Assembly: GCA_023078685.1 (NCBI GenBank)
Contig: JALGAS010000009.1
Coordinates: forward strand, 186,001 to 250,000
DNA from: Neopestalotiopsis rosae
Taxonomy: Eukaryota; Ascomycota; Sordariomycetes; Amphisphaeriales; Sporocadaceae
Reading direction: 5' to 3'
DNA length: 64,000 nt
Part shown: in pieces, positions 13,745-23,732 of the stretch
Position numbering within the stretch: position 1 is the first letter of the stretch
Layout: each line of letters starts with the position of its first letter
Notes under the pieces: generated by a model
Told to the model about the DNA's origin: nothing
The model's input: the letters and a program-made list of their open reading frames with translations, nothing else
The model's database searches: none
Made by a program: the position numbers and the translations under genes

Positions 13745-14597
13745 ATGGCAGCTTCACAAGAAATCGTCCTCGTCACCGGCGTCACCCGTGGTATTGGCGC
13801 CCAGATCCTCGCCCAGCTTCTAGCCCGCCCAAACACCAAGGTCATTGCCGGCGTGCGGGATCTCGACGCGGCCGCGGCCAAGAAGCTGATTGAGCAGAGC
13901 CAAACCCCCCACAGCCACAACCTGATCGTGGTCAAGATTGACAGCGAGAGCGAGACCGACGCTGCCGATGCCGCACAGTCCCTTCAGCAGCAACACGGAC
14001 TCGACCACGTCGACGTGGTTATTGCCAATGCCGGCATCGCGGCCGACTGGCTGCCGGTCAAGGAGGTCCGCTCCGAGGACGTGATGCGCTCGGCGCGCGT
14101 CAACATCGCGGCGCCGATTCTCCTGTTTCAGGCCTTTTACCCTCTTCTGACCAAGAGCGCCAACCCGCGCATCTTGTTTGTCAGTACGGGGGCGGCTTCG
14201 TTTGGTCTTGCTCATCTCATCGGCTTTAACAATACTACCTGTAAGTTTCTCACACAAAATTCTCTGTGCTCTAATTCCCATAAGCAGCCTTGCTAACACT
14301 TAATCATTCTTAGACGGCAGCAGCAAGGCGGCGCTAAACTACGTCGTCGTGCGCATCGCCAAGGAGCACCCCGAGATCACGGCCCTGACGCTGCACCCGG
14401 GCACCGTCGACACGGACATGGCGGCCGCGGCCCACGAGGCCATCGGCGCCGACCTGGCCGAGCGCGTCGCCAAGGGCGAGGCCATCAGCCCCGAGACGAG
14501 CGCCCGGGGCATCGTCAAGCTCGCCGACGACGCTCGGAGGGAGTCGCACTCTGGAAAGTTTTTCGATGCCGTCTCGGGATCGGAATTGCCTTGGTAG
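13745..14597 (+). CDS. Short-chain dehydrogenase/reductase
   Basis: Two exons (13745-14240, 14314-14597) separated by a 73-nt intron give 259 aa, the usual length for a classical SDR. The Rossmann TGVTRGIG glycine motif is at residues 11-18, the NAG motif (IANAGIA) lies in the middle, and the catalytic Ser is probably S152. The YxxxK pair (Tyr166, Lys170) is created exactly at the splice junction, which supports the model. These enzymes use NAD(P)H to oxidise or reduce alcohols and ketones in the cytosol; the substrate cannot be told from sequence. An in-frame upstream ATG at 13619 would add 42 residues lacking fold character, so I use 13745. The gene converges on the AA9 gene. Confidence 0.92.
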
Positions 14598-14872
14598 AAT
14601 GGATATGGACGCATGACTTTAATAATTAAATAATATAGAGCAATAATAGATTGATAATCTCACGACTTTTTCTTTCTCTTCAAGCTATCGACGGTGAACC
14701 TTTCACCAGATGGGATCAAGTTAGAAATTAGATCTTGTAGTCTGCCATACATGGGTGTAAAAATCAATTTGTAGTAGCCTCGCCAGCGCTCGAGCCCGAT
14801 CATAGTCAAGTTGACTTCACTCATGTGCCCAAAAGATACCGCTCCTTGACCATGTAACGCCATTTCTACGAA

Positions 14873-15722
14873 TCAACCCAACTGCTTCACAAGATGCTGG
14901 GTCTGCGTGCCCTCTGGCCAAAGGCTGGGACCGGGCTCAGTGTAATTCGTGATCTTGGTCCAAAAGTCGGGAATCAAGACGCCTGGCGTGGTGTTGTTAT
15001 ACAAGCCGGGAATCTTGACCGTCGGCTCCAGCTTTCCCGTACCGTTTCCGAGGACTCTGATCTGGGCACAGCCGACATAGAACTGTGCACTTTTGACAGA
15101 CGAAAAAGCTTGGTCAGTATGATGAAATAAACCAAGACATATGTACATTGAACGAAAGCAAAGCTTACCAGTCCAACTTGTGCGCAGCATGCAAAGCCAA
15201 GCCCTCGGCCCGTAGCAGGTACTCCCCAGGAGGCGTCGCAGCGCTCAGGGGGAACCGAAACGAGTGCGCGCGGCGCATGGCCCAGCTCAAGCCCTCGCCG
15301 TTGGCATCAAAGCTCGCATTGGCCAGCGTGGTGGCGGCGTATATCTTGACCCAGTCTCCACTGCCATCATAGTCGGCGGCGGTCGCCGCCCCGGTGCCGT
15401 CGTCATCGGGGGCCCGCGACAGGTAGACCTGCTGGATGCCCGGGTGGCCGAAAGTGGACTCGATGCCAAAGCCGAGCTCGTCGCCCGCCCGCACGGTCAG
15501 GGTCTCGGTGTGCAAGGGAGTACCCAGCGCGGCGCCGGCGTTGCAGCGCATGTCGGTCGAGTTGACCATCTGCAGCGGCGCGTTGGAGTTGTTGGTGCGG
15601 CGGACGTACTGGTAGGGCGCGCCGGCGACCTGGCCGTTGACGATGAGGGTGTTGTAGTTCCAGTGGCCTAGAACACTGGTGGTAGAGGCCGCGAGCAGGA
15701 AGAGAAGGATCGAGATATTCAT
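14873..15722 (-). CDS. AA9 lytic polysaccharide monooxygenase
   Basis: Two exons (15722-15169 and 15089-14873, minus strand) with a 79-nt intron give 256 aa. A signal peptide (residues 1-19) ends in VLG and is followed by His20, the new N-terminus that forms the copper histidine brace. The second brace His is His93 in the FGHPG motif. The splice restores a Cys and the CAQFY signature, with Gln187 and the axial Tyr189. No carbohydrate-binding module is present. AA9 enzymes use copper plus O2 or H2O2 to cleave cellulose or hemicellulose oxidatively outside the cell. The promoter carries a TATA box and an XlnR-like GGCTAA. The length and all key residues look intact. Confidence 0.95.
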
Positions 15723-15810
15723 CGCTTGAATTGTCTTTTTGTCAAATTATAACCAGTCTCAGTTCCGTCATCGCTAATGAACGGTATTGACATCTGGCTC
15801 CACGAACGGC

Positions 15811-15819
15811 CATATATAG
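15811..15819 (-). promoter_or_regulatory. Putative TATA box of the AA9 gene
   Basis: A TATATA run lies about 90-95 bp upstream of the AA9 start codon, a typical core-promoter distance. Motif evidence only. Confidence 0.45.
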
Positions 15820-15917
15820 CTCCCATCTCCAGCATGAATTACCACTGTGTAACGTGCTCACTATATATCCTGGGGAGAGGAGAGTATTCAATCTAGTCGG
15901 GGTGAAGTCGCTTGGAT

Positions 15918-15923
15918 TTAGCC
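15918..15923 (-). promoter_or_regulatory. XlnR/XYR1-like GGCTAA site upstream of AA9
   Basis: GGCTAA reads on the coding strand about 200 bp upstream of the AA9 ATG. A CreA-like CTGGGG (15870-15875, plus strand) lies 43 bp away. GGCTAA is the known core bound by XlnR/XYR1, activators of cellulase and xylanase genes. A 6-mer alone is weak, but position and neighbour fit. Confidence 0.3.
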
Positions 15924-16594
15924 TGTTGTTGAGTATACAATCTGCCGATCAAGTCATCGAGTTCAATGAGGGGGCAAATATTAGATGAATTCCTGGGAGA
16001 TCTTCTATAATCGGCTCTGACAGCACAAATATGACTGAGTGCATCAGAGTCAATTACTTGTAAAATCCTATAAATGAATAAATCGCCGTCTATCACCTTC
16101 CTCTTATTTGCCTTTACCCGACCTACCCGTCTCTCGTCTCGCCATTAAGTTGGTTGATGCGCAATAGTTTCGTGTCGTACAGTCAATACACAGTGCTATT
16201 TATAACACACAGGTGGGATATGATCCGGGATATTCAATTTGATTCTTCATTTATTGTATCCTAGAAATACTCGAGGCGACGCACTTGGATGCCATTGTGA
16301 TGCATCGCATTGAAACTTTTGCTTTCGTCAAAACCCTGAAATCAATGTATTTATTTATGGCCGCTGTTTACGGCGAAAGAACCCAGAACCGAAACGCCAA
16401 TGAGCCGCTGAATGCCTTTGTTCCATAGCCCTGTAATTTTAAGCTACCGCCGTGCCGAAGTGATCTGTTCGATCGCTTTCTAAATGCTGATCAAGTCTCT
16501 GTCAAGTGAAACTAAAAAGGTTACACGTTGCCAGTTCCACAGATGAAGAACTCTTCATAGTGTCAAAGAGCAATGGTCTTTAGCATGACATCGT

Positions 16595-17845
16595 CTACGA
16601 GGACTCGGCAGGAGCAGACTCCTTGGTGTCCACCTTCTTAGCAGGAGGGGCTTCAGTAGCCTCACCCTCACGAGCACGCTTCTCACCTGCGTTGGCGTCT
16701 GCAGGCTTGTCTTCGCTGGTGTGGATCTTGGGTCTGCCATCGCCGGTGGGTGCCTTGGGCTTGTCCTCCTGATCCCGGCGGGGGCCACCGTGGTCTCTGC
16801 CTCGGCCACGGCCGCCGCGGCCACGACCACGTCCTCCGCGCTGGTCACGGTGGCCGTTCCTCTGGTCGCGGTCACGGCGGTCCTTCCAGTTGTCCGAGCC
16901 GCCACGGCCTCCCTTGAAGCCACCACGGCCACGGTGTCTGGAGTCCGAGGGTTCACGCTTGCCCTCCCTAATCTCCTTGTTCTTCTGTTCCACGTACTCT
17001 AGCTTAGGCATAATAAGCAGGTCGTGTTCCTTCCACTTGGGCTTAGGGTCGAGAGCCAGGAACTTGTCGGCCGTCTCCTGGTCAGCGAATTCGACAAAGA
17101 CTGATCCTTTGAAGCCTTGGTCGTCTCCTCGTCGCAGGCGAACAGAGTTGGTCTCGCCGTACTGAGCAAAGAATGCCTCAATGTCGAACTGCGTGGACGG
17201 GGTCTCCTCGCCAAAGCCCTTGACGTAAACGCTGCGCTCGTCAATCTTTTGGCGTCTGCTGGGATCGAAAGCCTTCTTCCGCTTGATGGTCTCCTCGCCC
17301 TCTGCGCCTTCCACCTCGAGCTCCTTGCTGTCCTTCAGAGCGGCGACAACGGCAGAGTATGGCTGGAATCTGCGCATACGCTTGAAAGAGGTGATGGTCT
17401 TCAGCGGGACAGCCTTGTTCTCTCCGAGACCTGTGAGGCCGCTAAGGAACTTATCGGTAGGAAGGTTGCTGTCACTGAAGTAGAATTGGACCTATTGCTG
17501 TAGTTAGTATTGACCAATTCATTCTTGCGCATTGATAAAACTTACCTGACGACGGATCAACTCAGGGTCGGAAGTCTCCGGCAGGTCGGAGACATCGAAC
17601 TTGCTGTGGCTCTTGCCTTTCTCGACCTTTTCAGGGCGCTTGACCTTCAACATGTTCAGAGCCGGCTTCTTGGTGCTGGCATCTGTGGTCTCAGTCTTGA
17701 CCTCTTCAGGCTGAGTCTCAGCGGGCTTCTCCTCAGTGGCAGTAGCCTCAGTGGTCTCGACGGGGGCCTCGACGGCTTCGGCCTTGACCTCGGTTTCCGC
17801 CATGGGCACGTCAACAGCCTCAGGCTTGGTCTCCTGGTCGCTCAT
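16595..17845 (-). CDS. LHP1: La RNA-binding protein (Lhp1 homologue)
   Basis: Two exons (17845-17546, 17491-16595) with a 54-nt intron give 398 aa. An acidic Glu/Thr/Ala-rich N-terminus of about 75 residues precedes the La motif. The motif's QFYFSDSNLP signature begins at residue 102, immediately after the intron. An RNA recognition motif follows at about residues 186-266 (RNP2 SVYVKGF, RNP1 FKGSVFVEF). The tail is rich in RGG/RGRG repeats and ends in a basic, nuclear-localisation-like segment. La binds the UUU-OH 3' ends of nascent RNA polymerase III transcripts and chaperones tRNA and other small-RNA maturation in the nucleus. The domain order and length match fungal La proteins; the RGG tail suggests extra RNA binding. 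Confidence 0.95.
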
Positions 17846-19002
17846 TATGAATATGGTCTGTTGCGATTTGTATGATCTGGACTCGAGTTTTCGTTAGAGT
17901 TCGTGCTCGAGATAGAAGTTGAGTGTCAAGAAGAGCTGGCAAAGAGCTGGGCGCGACGCAATAATTCCTGGCTCAAACATTCAAAATGACGGGAGTTTCA
18001 TTCGATGCCTGGGCGCATTCAATGTTGCAGATTGTTCAGGTGCAATTGAGAGGTGTAGAATCCCCGTTTCGTGAAATAGCAGCTTGGGATAGGTGGGATG
18101 GAAGTCGTGACGCCGTTGGGCGCAACGTCTAAAGAGAGAAGAAAAAAGAGAATGGCGGGGCGCAGTCACTCGGCCAGTGACTCGACGGCGGCCTGGAGGA
18201 AATTTGCGGGCAGATTGACTCACCAATTGATGCAATGAAACTCGTTCTGGGGAGCGAGGTGTATAGTACTCGAGACCTGACTGTGTTGTAATGATTTTGG
18301 TTCAAGTAGAGAATGATGCAGCTCACAACAATGAGCTCCAAGACGGCGAAAAAAAAAAAAAAGTTCTGTTACTGGAGCTTCAGTTAGCTGCGGGACCCTT
18401 TGATCTAATGTAGACCCACTGATTAATCTGCCTTCCTCCAAGTGTGCGCACCAATCCAATTGCCTGTTTCCCAGCTCCAGCTCGCAAAATATCCCCCGCT
18501 AAAAGAGCCGCCCGCCCGCTCTAGGCATGAGGTGGTCGCTAAACACGTATTTTCTTATCTTATCAGTTTATCGATAGCACATATGATGGTAGTGCTGTCT
18601 GCTGCGATACAACTGGAGTTATGTTATGGATCAGGAGTGCCCTGTACATAGCAAACAGAACCGCCTGATCCACTGAGTACAGTATTTACCATTCATTATC
18701 AACAAAGACTATCCCAGCTTAGGCATATCCACTAGGTACCAGGATGCGGTGTCCGGTGTGTAACAAGGTCACAGTTGTCCGTGTTTTTGTCATCAGCCAG
18801 TTGCGCATTAGGGGTCTATATTCAAGAATATTCGAATTTCTTCATTTACGCCCATCTTTTCGAGGGTTATTGTGGTAATGTCAATCACGTATCATGCAAA
18901 CAGTTGAGGTCAAATTGTGTATGATTCTTGATTTCATTCATCATGACTAGCTACATTGGCTAGCTAGTGATTTGCAACAAAGTTCTACATTTTGTCGCTC
19001 TT
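17846..19002. other. Intergenic: La promoter and 3' flank of the sugar transporter
   Basis: No gene seen. The segment near 18346-18362 contains a run of about 15 adenines. The left half is the La gene promoter, where a short upstream leader is likely. Confidence 0.5.
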
Positions 19003-20852
19003 CTAAGCCTCGGCCTGGACGCCGCCTGACTTTTCCCGAATAACATCAGAAAGGATCTGGTTCTTCTTCTCAACGTCAGCAGTACCGCCACGGTCATTGA
19101 AGACCTCGTCCATCTGCTCCAACTTCTTGTGCGCCGTCTCAGGGACGCAAAAGTAGGCCCACACGAGCGACAGCAAGCTGAAGACGGCGAAAAAGACATA
19201 GGCGCCGAATCCAGTGTTTTGCACCAGCGGGGGCGTGATGAGACCAATGATGAAGTTGTTGAGCCAGTTGGAGCCACTGCTGATGGAGACACCCTTGGCA
19301 CGGAGCGACGAGGGGAAGATCTCGGCGGGCATGGCCCAGGGAACGGGACCCCAGGTGCAGCCGTAGCCCAGCATAAAGACCATGAGGAAGGCGACGCTGG
19401 TCCAGCCCTCGGCCGAGTGGCCGGGCCAGTCGTAGGAGAACTTGCCGACGAGAATGGCGATGATCATGTGGGAGAGCGTCATGACGATGCTGCCGACGAA
19501 CAGGAGCTTGCGGCGGCCGTAGGTGTCGAGCGTCCACAAACTGCTGATGCAACCGACGAGCTGGACCATGTTCAAGACTCCCGACATGATGAGCTGCATA
19601 TCGTAGTCGAGACCCATTGTGGCGAAGAGTGTTGGCGAGTAGTAAATCAAGGCATTGATACCGACGAATTGCTGGAAGAACCTGGAAGGAGAAGAAGTGT
19701 CAGTTTCTTGGTTTCAATGGCTATGTCATGGAAGAAAATGGTAAGAAGGCACTCACATCAGTCCGGCTCCGACCTGGGTACGCTTCCAGCAACCAGACTT
19801 GAAGCAGTCCGTCCAGGTAACCATTTCGAGCTTGAGCTTGTCGCTGAAAGAGGTGCTAGACACGAGCTGAGGGTGTCTCTCCTCGAGCACCTTCTTCTGG
19901 AACTTGGACTCGGCAATGACCTCCATCCACTCCTGTCGCACGCGGTTGTCGGTGGTTGGCAGGGCTCGGAGCTTGGCGAGGTTGACGAGAGCCTCCTCTT
20001 CGCGACCCTTGGTGGCCAACCATCGCGGCGAGAAGGGCAGCAGGGTGGCGCCGAGGCCGAGGAAGAGGGCGGGCACGATCTGGAGGAGGAAAGGCAATTG
20101 CCAGGACCAGTTGCCGCTGATCTCCTTGGTACCGTAGGTGATCCAGAAGGCGACAACCACACCCGTCACAATGGAGATTTGCTCGAAAACCAGGAGAGTA
20201 CCACGAATTTGAGGCGCGGCAATCTCACCAATGTACAGGGGAACAACACCACTCAGCCTGCAAGATGGTCAGTTACTTGTTGCAAATCTGAGAATGAAGA
20301 GGTACGAACATTCCAATGCCAATTCCACCAATGAGACGTGCAACGACGAGCATGGCGTAGGAAACAGCGCCCACTTGCAGAGCTGAGCCGACAATGAAGA
20401 TGGCCACGGCAATCATGATACAGTACTTGCGAGAAAAGGCATCAGCAGCCCAGCACTGGTTCAAGGCACCCAAGAAGGCACCGAGTGTGATCATGGCCGT
20501 CATGAGACCCTTGTAGAATCCAGAGCCGGGAGCCGTGTCGCTAACTTCGGGGAATCGCTCGAGAAAGTGGTCCATGACCAAGGTTACCGATATCACACCC
20601 TGACTACACCACATGTGTTAATGTTGCGCATTGGTGTTGTGTCGTTTTTTTGCTAATCTAGACTTACTCGTATCCGAATAGAAGACCACCAATGGTAGCA
20701 AAGGCTGCACACATGGCAACATAGGAAGATGCAAAGACACCACGGATACCGGGAGGGCCGTAGGACAACTCGTCCAGGTTGAGGGTGAGGTTGCCCTCCT
20801 CGTGCTCCGCAGAGCTGAAGCCATCCTTGGCGAGGCTCTCGTCCTTTGACAT
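19003..20852 (-). CDS. MFS sugar transporter (hexose/pentose type)
   Basis: Four exons (20852-20668, 20603-20310, 20257-19757, 19681-19003) give 552 aa. Splicing restores diagnostic motifs at each junction: FGYDQGVISV at intron 1, the GIGIGMLSGVVPLY run at intron 2, and MFFQQFVGINALIYY at intron 3. Intron 2 is only 52 nt and uses a non-consensus GTTCGT donor. Twelve TM segments carry the sugar-porter hallmarks GRR/GRK-type loops, PESPRW-like (PFSPRW) after TM6 and PETA after TM12. The family imports monosaccharides by proton symport or facilitated diffusion at the plasma membrane. The sequence does not settle hexose versus pentose. Upstream CreA-like sites fit carbon catabolite repression. 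A 401-codon antisense open frame overlaps it and is a codon-bias shadow. Confidence 0.94.
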
Positions 20853-21005
20853 GGTGAGTGAAGATACAAGAGTGCGTTGTATACTCTTGAAGTTGTAGAC
20901 GGCTGCCCTTATTCGACCAGGGTGGGCAAGGCTTTCAAGGTTGATTGAGATGAAGCTGGGCTGGAGAGAGGAATTGGATTATGCACAGGCGGATCAACGC
21001 GCTCT

Positions 21006-21041
21006 TATATATTCATCCGGACTACATTGTGCTATATATAT
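21006..21041 (-). promoter_or_regulatory. TATA-like elements of the sugar transporter
   Basis: TATATAT at 21006-21012 and an alternating TA run at 21034-21041 lie 155-190 bp upstream of the transporter ATG (minus strand). Either could be the core promoter element; motif evidence only. Confidence 0.35.
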
Positions 21042-21189
21042 GTCTCTCCTAGTCGTCCTAGTTCAATGGTCCAAGCACAGCCAAGATGCAGGTGAAAACC
21101 AGAGCATTGGATCCGTTAGAGTTTCACGAGCCAATCCCACGAGAGTGGTAGTAGTGTTCGTGAGACGGTAGTACCTAGACGACCCCATG

Positions 21190-21383
21190 GTGGGGAGCCG
21201 AAGTGTCGAGAATGGACTGCGGAGAATCCTGGGCAGGCTCTGGGGAAGTTTCCCCACAATAGGGAGAAAACAGGGCAAAATCGTCGATGCCGCCTCTTCT
21301 TTCGGCGTTTCGCGACGTCATGTCGACTGGGTCTAGCAGCGTTTCGTAGCGCCGTCGTGTTGATAACGTGGTCTTGGCCCCAG
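21190..21383. promoter_or_regulatory. Cluster of CreA-like SYGGRG sites
   Basis: Four matches to the CreA/CRE1 consensus SYGGRG occur upstream of the sugar transporter: GTGGGG at 21190-21195, CTGGGG at 21240-21245, and on the opposite strand CCCCAC at 21252-21257 and CCCCAG at 21378-21383. Close pairs of such sites are the functional arrangement known for the glucose repressor. The short consensus occurs often by chance in GC-rich DNA. Confidence 0.35.
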
Positions 21384-22304
21384 GCTGCATGGGCGATGTC
21401 CTCCTCAAGGCTTGCACCGGCATTTGGGCAGTGGAGCAAAAGCATTCAAAAGTTATCGACTCGCGGCCACGGTGCCCAGGGCAGGTCAGGTCACGAGAGC
21501 CATTTTGGTGGTTTTCTTCCAGCGTCTTCTATGCAGAAAAAAGCAAGGTAGCAAGGCCGTATTATTCTCGTTTTGTTACCCGGTTGCTCCCGGGTTTTGA
21601 CTGCTTATGCTCGCTCAAAGACATTGAATTATTGCATTGAATACCATCATTCATCTCCATGAGAATATAAAAAATTGCAACCCCAATTACCCCAGAGCCA
21701 TCCAGGACGACACCGCAATAGAGTAGGGCACTAGTATGGGGAAATGGGGGTCAAAAGTTGGGGGGGCATTTTGGGGCTCTTTTGGCGTGTGGAGAAGCCA
21801 CTGAGGGTCCGTTGATTTTGTCTCGATTGGGGACTGACACTGAGCTATTATCTCAACCTTGATTGGTTGACAGGAATGCTTGTGGAAGTCTTGGGATTAT
21901 CAACCACATTTGAGGAAGCAAACACTCGACGCTGCTTTTAGCACAAAGTTTATGCCTGCCGCCATGGCATTTTCAGCATAATATAGCGATGCTGAATTGC
22001 TGACAGGTGATGTTTATTGAATGCACCATAGATCAGCAATCACCTGTGTCTGATCATGAAGATGCTTAAACGTATGGCCAATAGTCGAGAGAGACTAGCT
22101 CGAAGAATTTAGCAGCCAGCTGAGGCTGAGACTACCTCTGACTCGCTGTCATTGCCACCAAACGGACCATTCACCAACCTTCAGAAATCCCTTTTACGTA
22201 CAACCAGCGCGACCTATGGCCTCGAATCCTGGCTCCCATTGTAGCAGAGCAGCTTTTATACGTTTCCGTGATAGGCCGTAACATACTCCATGCCAGGTTC
22301 TTGG

Positions 22305-22330
22305 GTCTGATTCGGAAGTCTGATTCGGAA
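22305..22330. repeat. Perfect 13-bp tandem duplication
   Basis: The 13-mer GTCTGATTCGGAA occurs twice head to tail, followed by a partial third GTCT. It is non-coding and may be a simple slippage duplication. Confidence 0.8.
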
Positions 22331-23732
22331 GTCTAACACCATAGGTCCAGGTATTACATTGGAGTATTCTGAATTTGTTCGATCAAGGCTCTCTCATCCA
22401 ACACAGCTCTGTTAATCTTTCTGAAATATGCTAATAATCTTCTGGCGGCTTAGCCGAAATTTTGCTTCTCTGCTCTTTCACTGTTCTCTCGCTAATTGTT
22501 ACGAAATCGTATCGATTTGGGAGGTCGACCAAATTCTATTGGATGTATGAGCGGCCTACCAGATTTCACTGCAATTTTAGTCACACGAAAGGCAGCATTA
22601 TCACATCACAGTCTCCTATCCACGTGGGACTGAAAACACATATAGTTCATATGTCGATTTAGGGACGACTGATGAAAATTGAACAGAAACCGTAGATAAA
22701 GGTGCGTCCTTGTTGCAGTGACCAGTATCAATCATGAACTAGAAATAAGAGTGACTACTTTGAAAGCATTCTGGTTCTGAAAGAAACTTACATGGTGTAA
22801 TGAATTTCCAGCAAGGCACACCGTTCTGCAAAACCCCCAACGCACATCTGGGCGGCGACCTGACTGTAATCGCCTAACGCTAATCTGTCTTGTTTTCATG
22901 CATGCATCTACATTTGCAGGGACATCTGGGCAATACAGGCGATTTACATCATGCGTTAGATGGCGAACTTGTCAAATAGGTCAACACAACCCCTTTTGGT
23001 GGTCGAGAGTTGAGTTTATCATGGCATATCACGAACTGAGCCTGACACTATTGCCCGCTCATATTGACCTTTTCTTGGCCATGTTGAGGCATTTGGGGCG
23101 CCATTCCTCAATGACTGCCAACTTACGTAAGGCACTCAGCACGGCCTAGGAAGCCAACAGCCGCAAAGACTATATACACTATACACCTGACAGCTCCAAG
23201 TCAAGAGCCGTCTCATTACATAAAAGATCGCGAATTATAATGATGGCCTGGCACGGTAAAGCGGCAAACATAACAAGAGTTGAGATGTCCGAAAGAAGAA
23301 AAGGTGCCGTGGGACCTGGATATACTAAGCCTACACTCTAGGTTAGCCAGGTACACTATAATGGACCCGCCCGCTCGAGCGGCCTTGGTGGCGTAAATCG
23401 GCGTATTTCTCCAACTCTGTCAAACAGGTCCTTATCCCCGATCCGCCTTTTGGGGGGGTTTTGACTTCAACCTACAACGTGCCCATCTCCAGTCTTGCCG
23501 ACGACATGCCTTGATACTGCCTTGTCAGCAGCCAGCTAGGCCTTGGATGCGAGATTTCCCGAGTCTTTCCTATCACCCGCGACTACAAGCCGGCGCCCTT
23601 TTTGAAATCGGTTGATTCAAGACGCATGTCTCGTTCACGGCTCCAAAGCGCAGAATTCATTCTGGCAAGGCGAGGCCCGGCCGCCTGGCCCTTCACCAGA
23701 AGAGTCGGCCCTATTTCCCCTCGCTCATTGAC

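Larger units (their letters stand above)
15723..16594. other. AA9 promoter and 3' flank of the La gene
   Basis: No gene seen. The left part is the AA9 promoter; the right part lies beyond the stop codon of the La-protein gene and presumably includes its 3' untranslated region. Confidence 0.5.
20853..23732. other. Long intergenic tract upstream of the sugar transporter
   Basis: Apart from the promoter elements listed separately and a short tandem repeat at 22305-22330, I find no coding or RNA gene. Short open frames here (for example 22898-23149) show no domain, splice support or codon consistency. Confidence 0.5.

Noticed and set aside
19129..20334. 401-codon open frame antisense to the sugar transporter
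   Set aside because: It lies fully over well-supported transporter exons and introns. Long antisense frames are common opposite GC-biased third positions.
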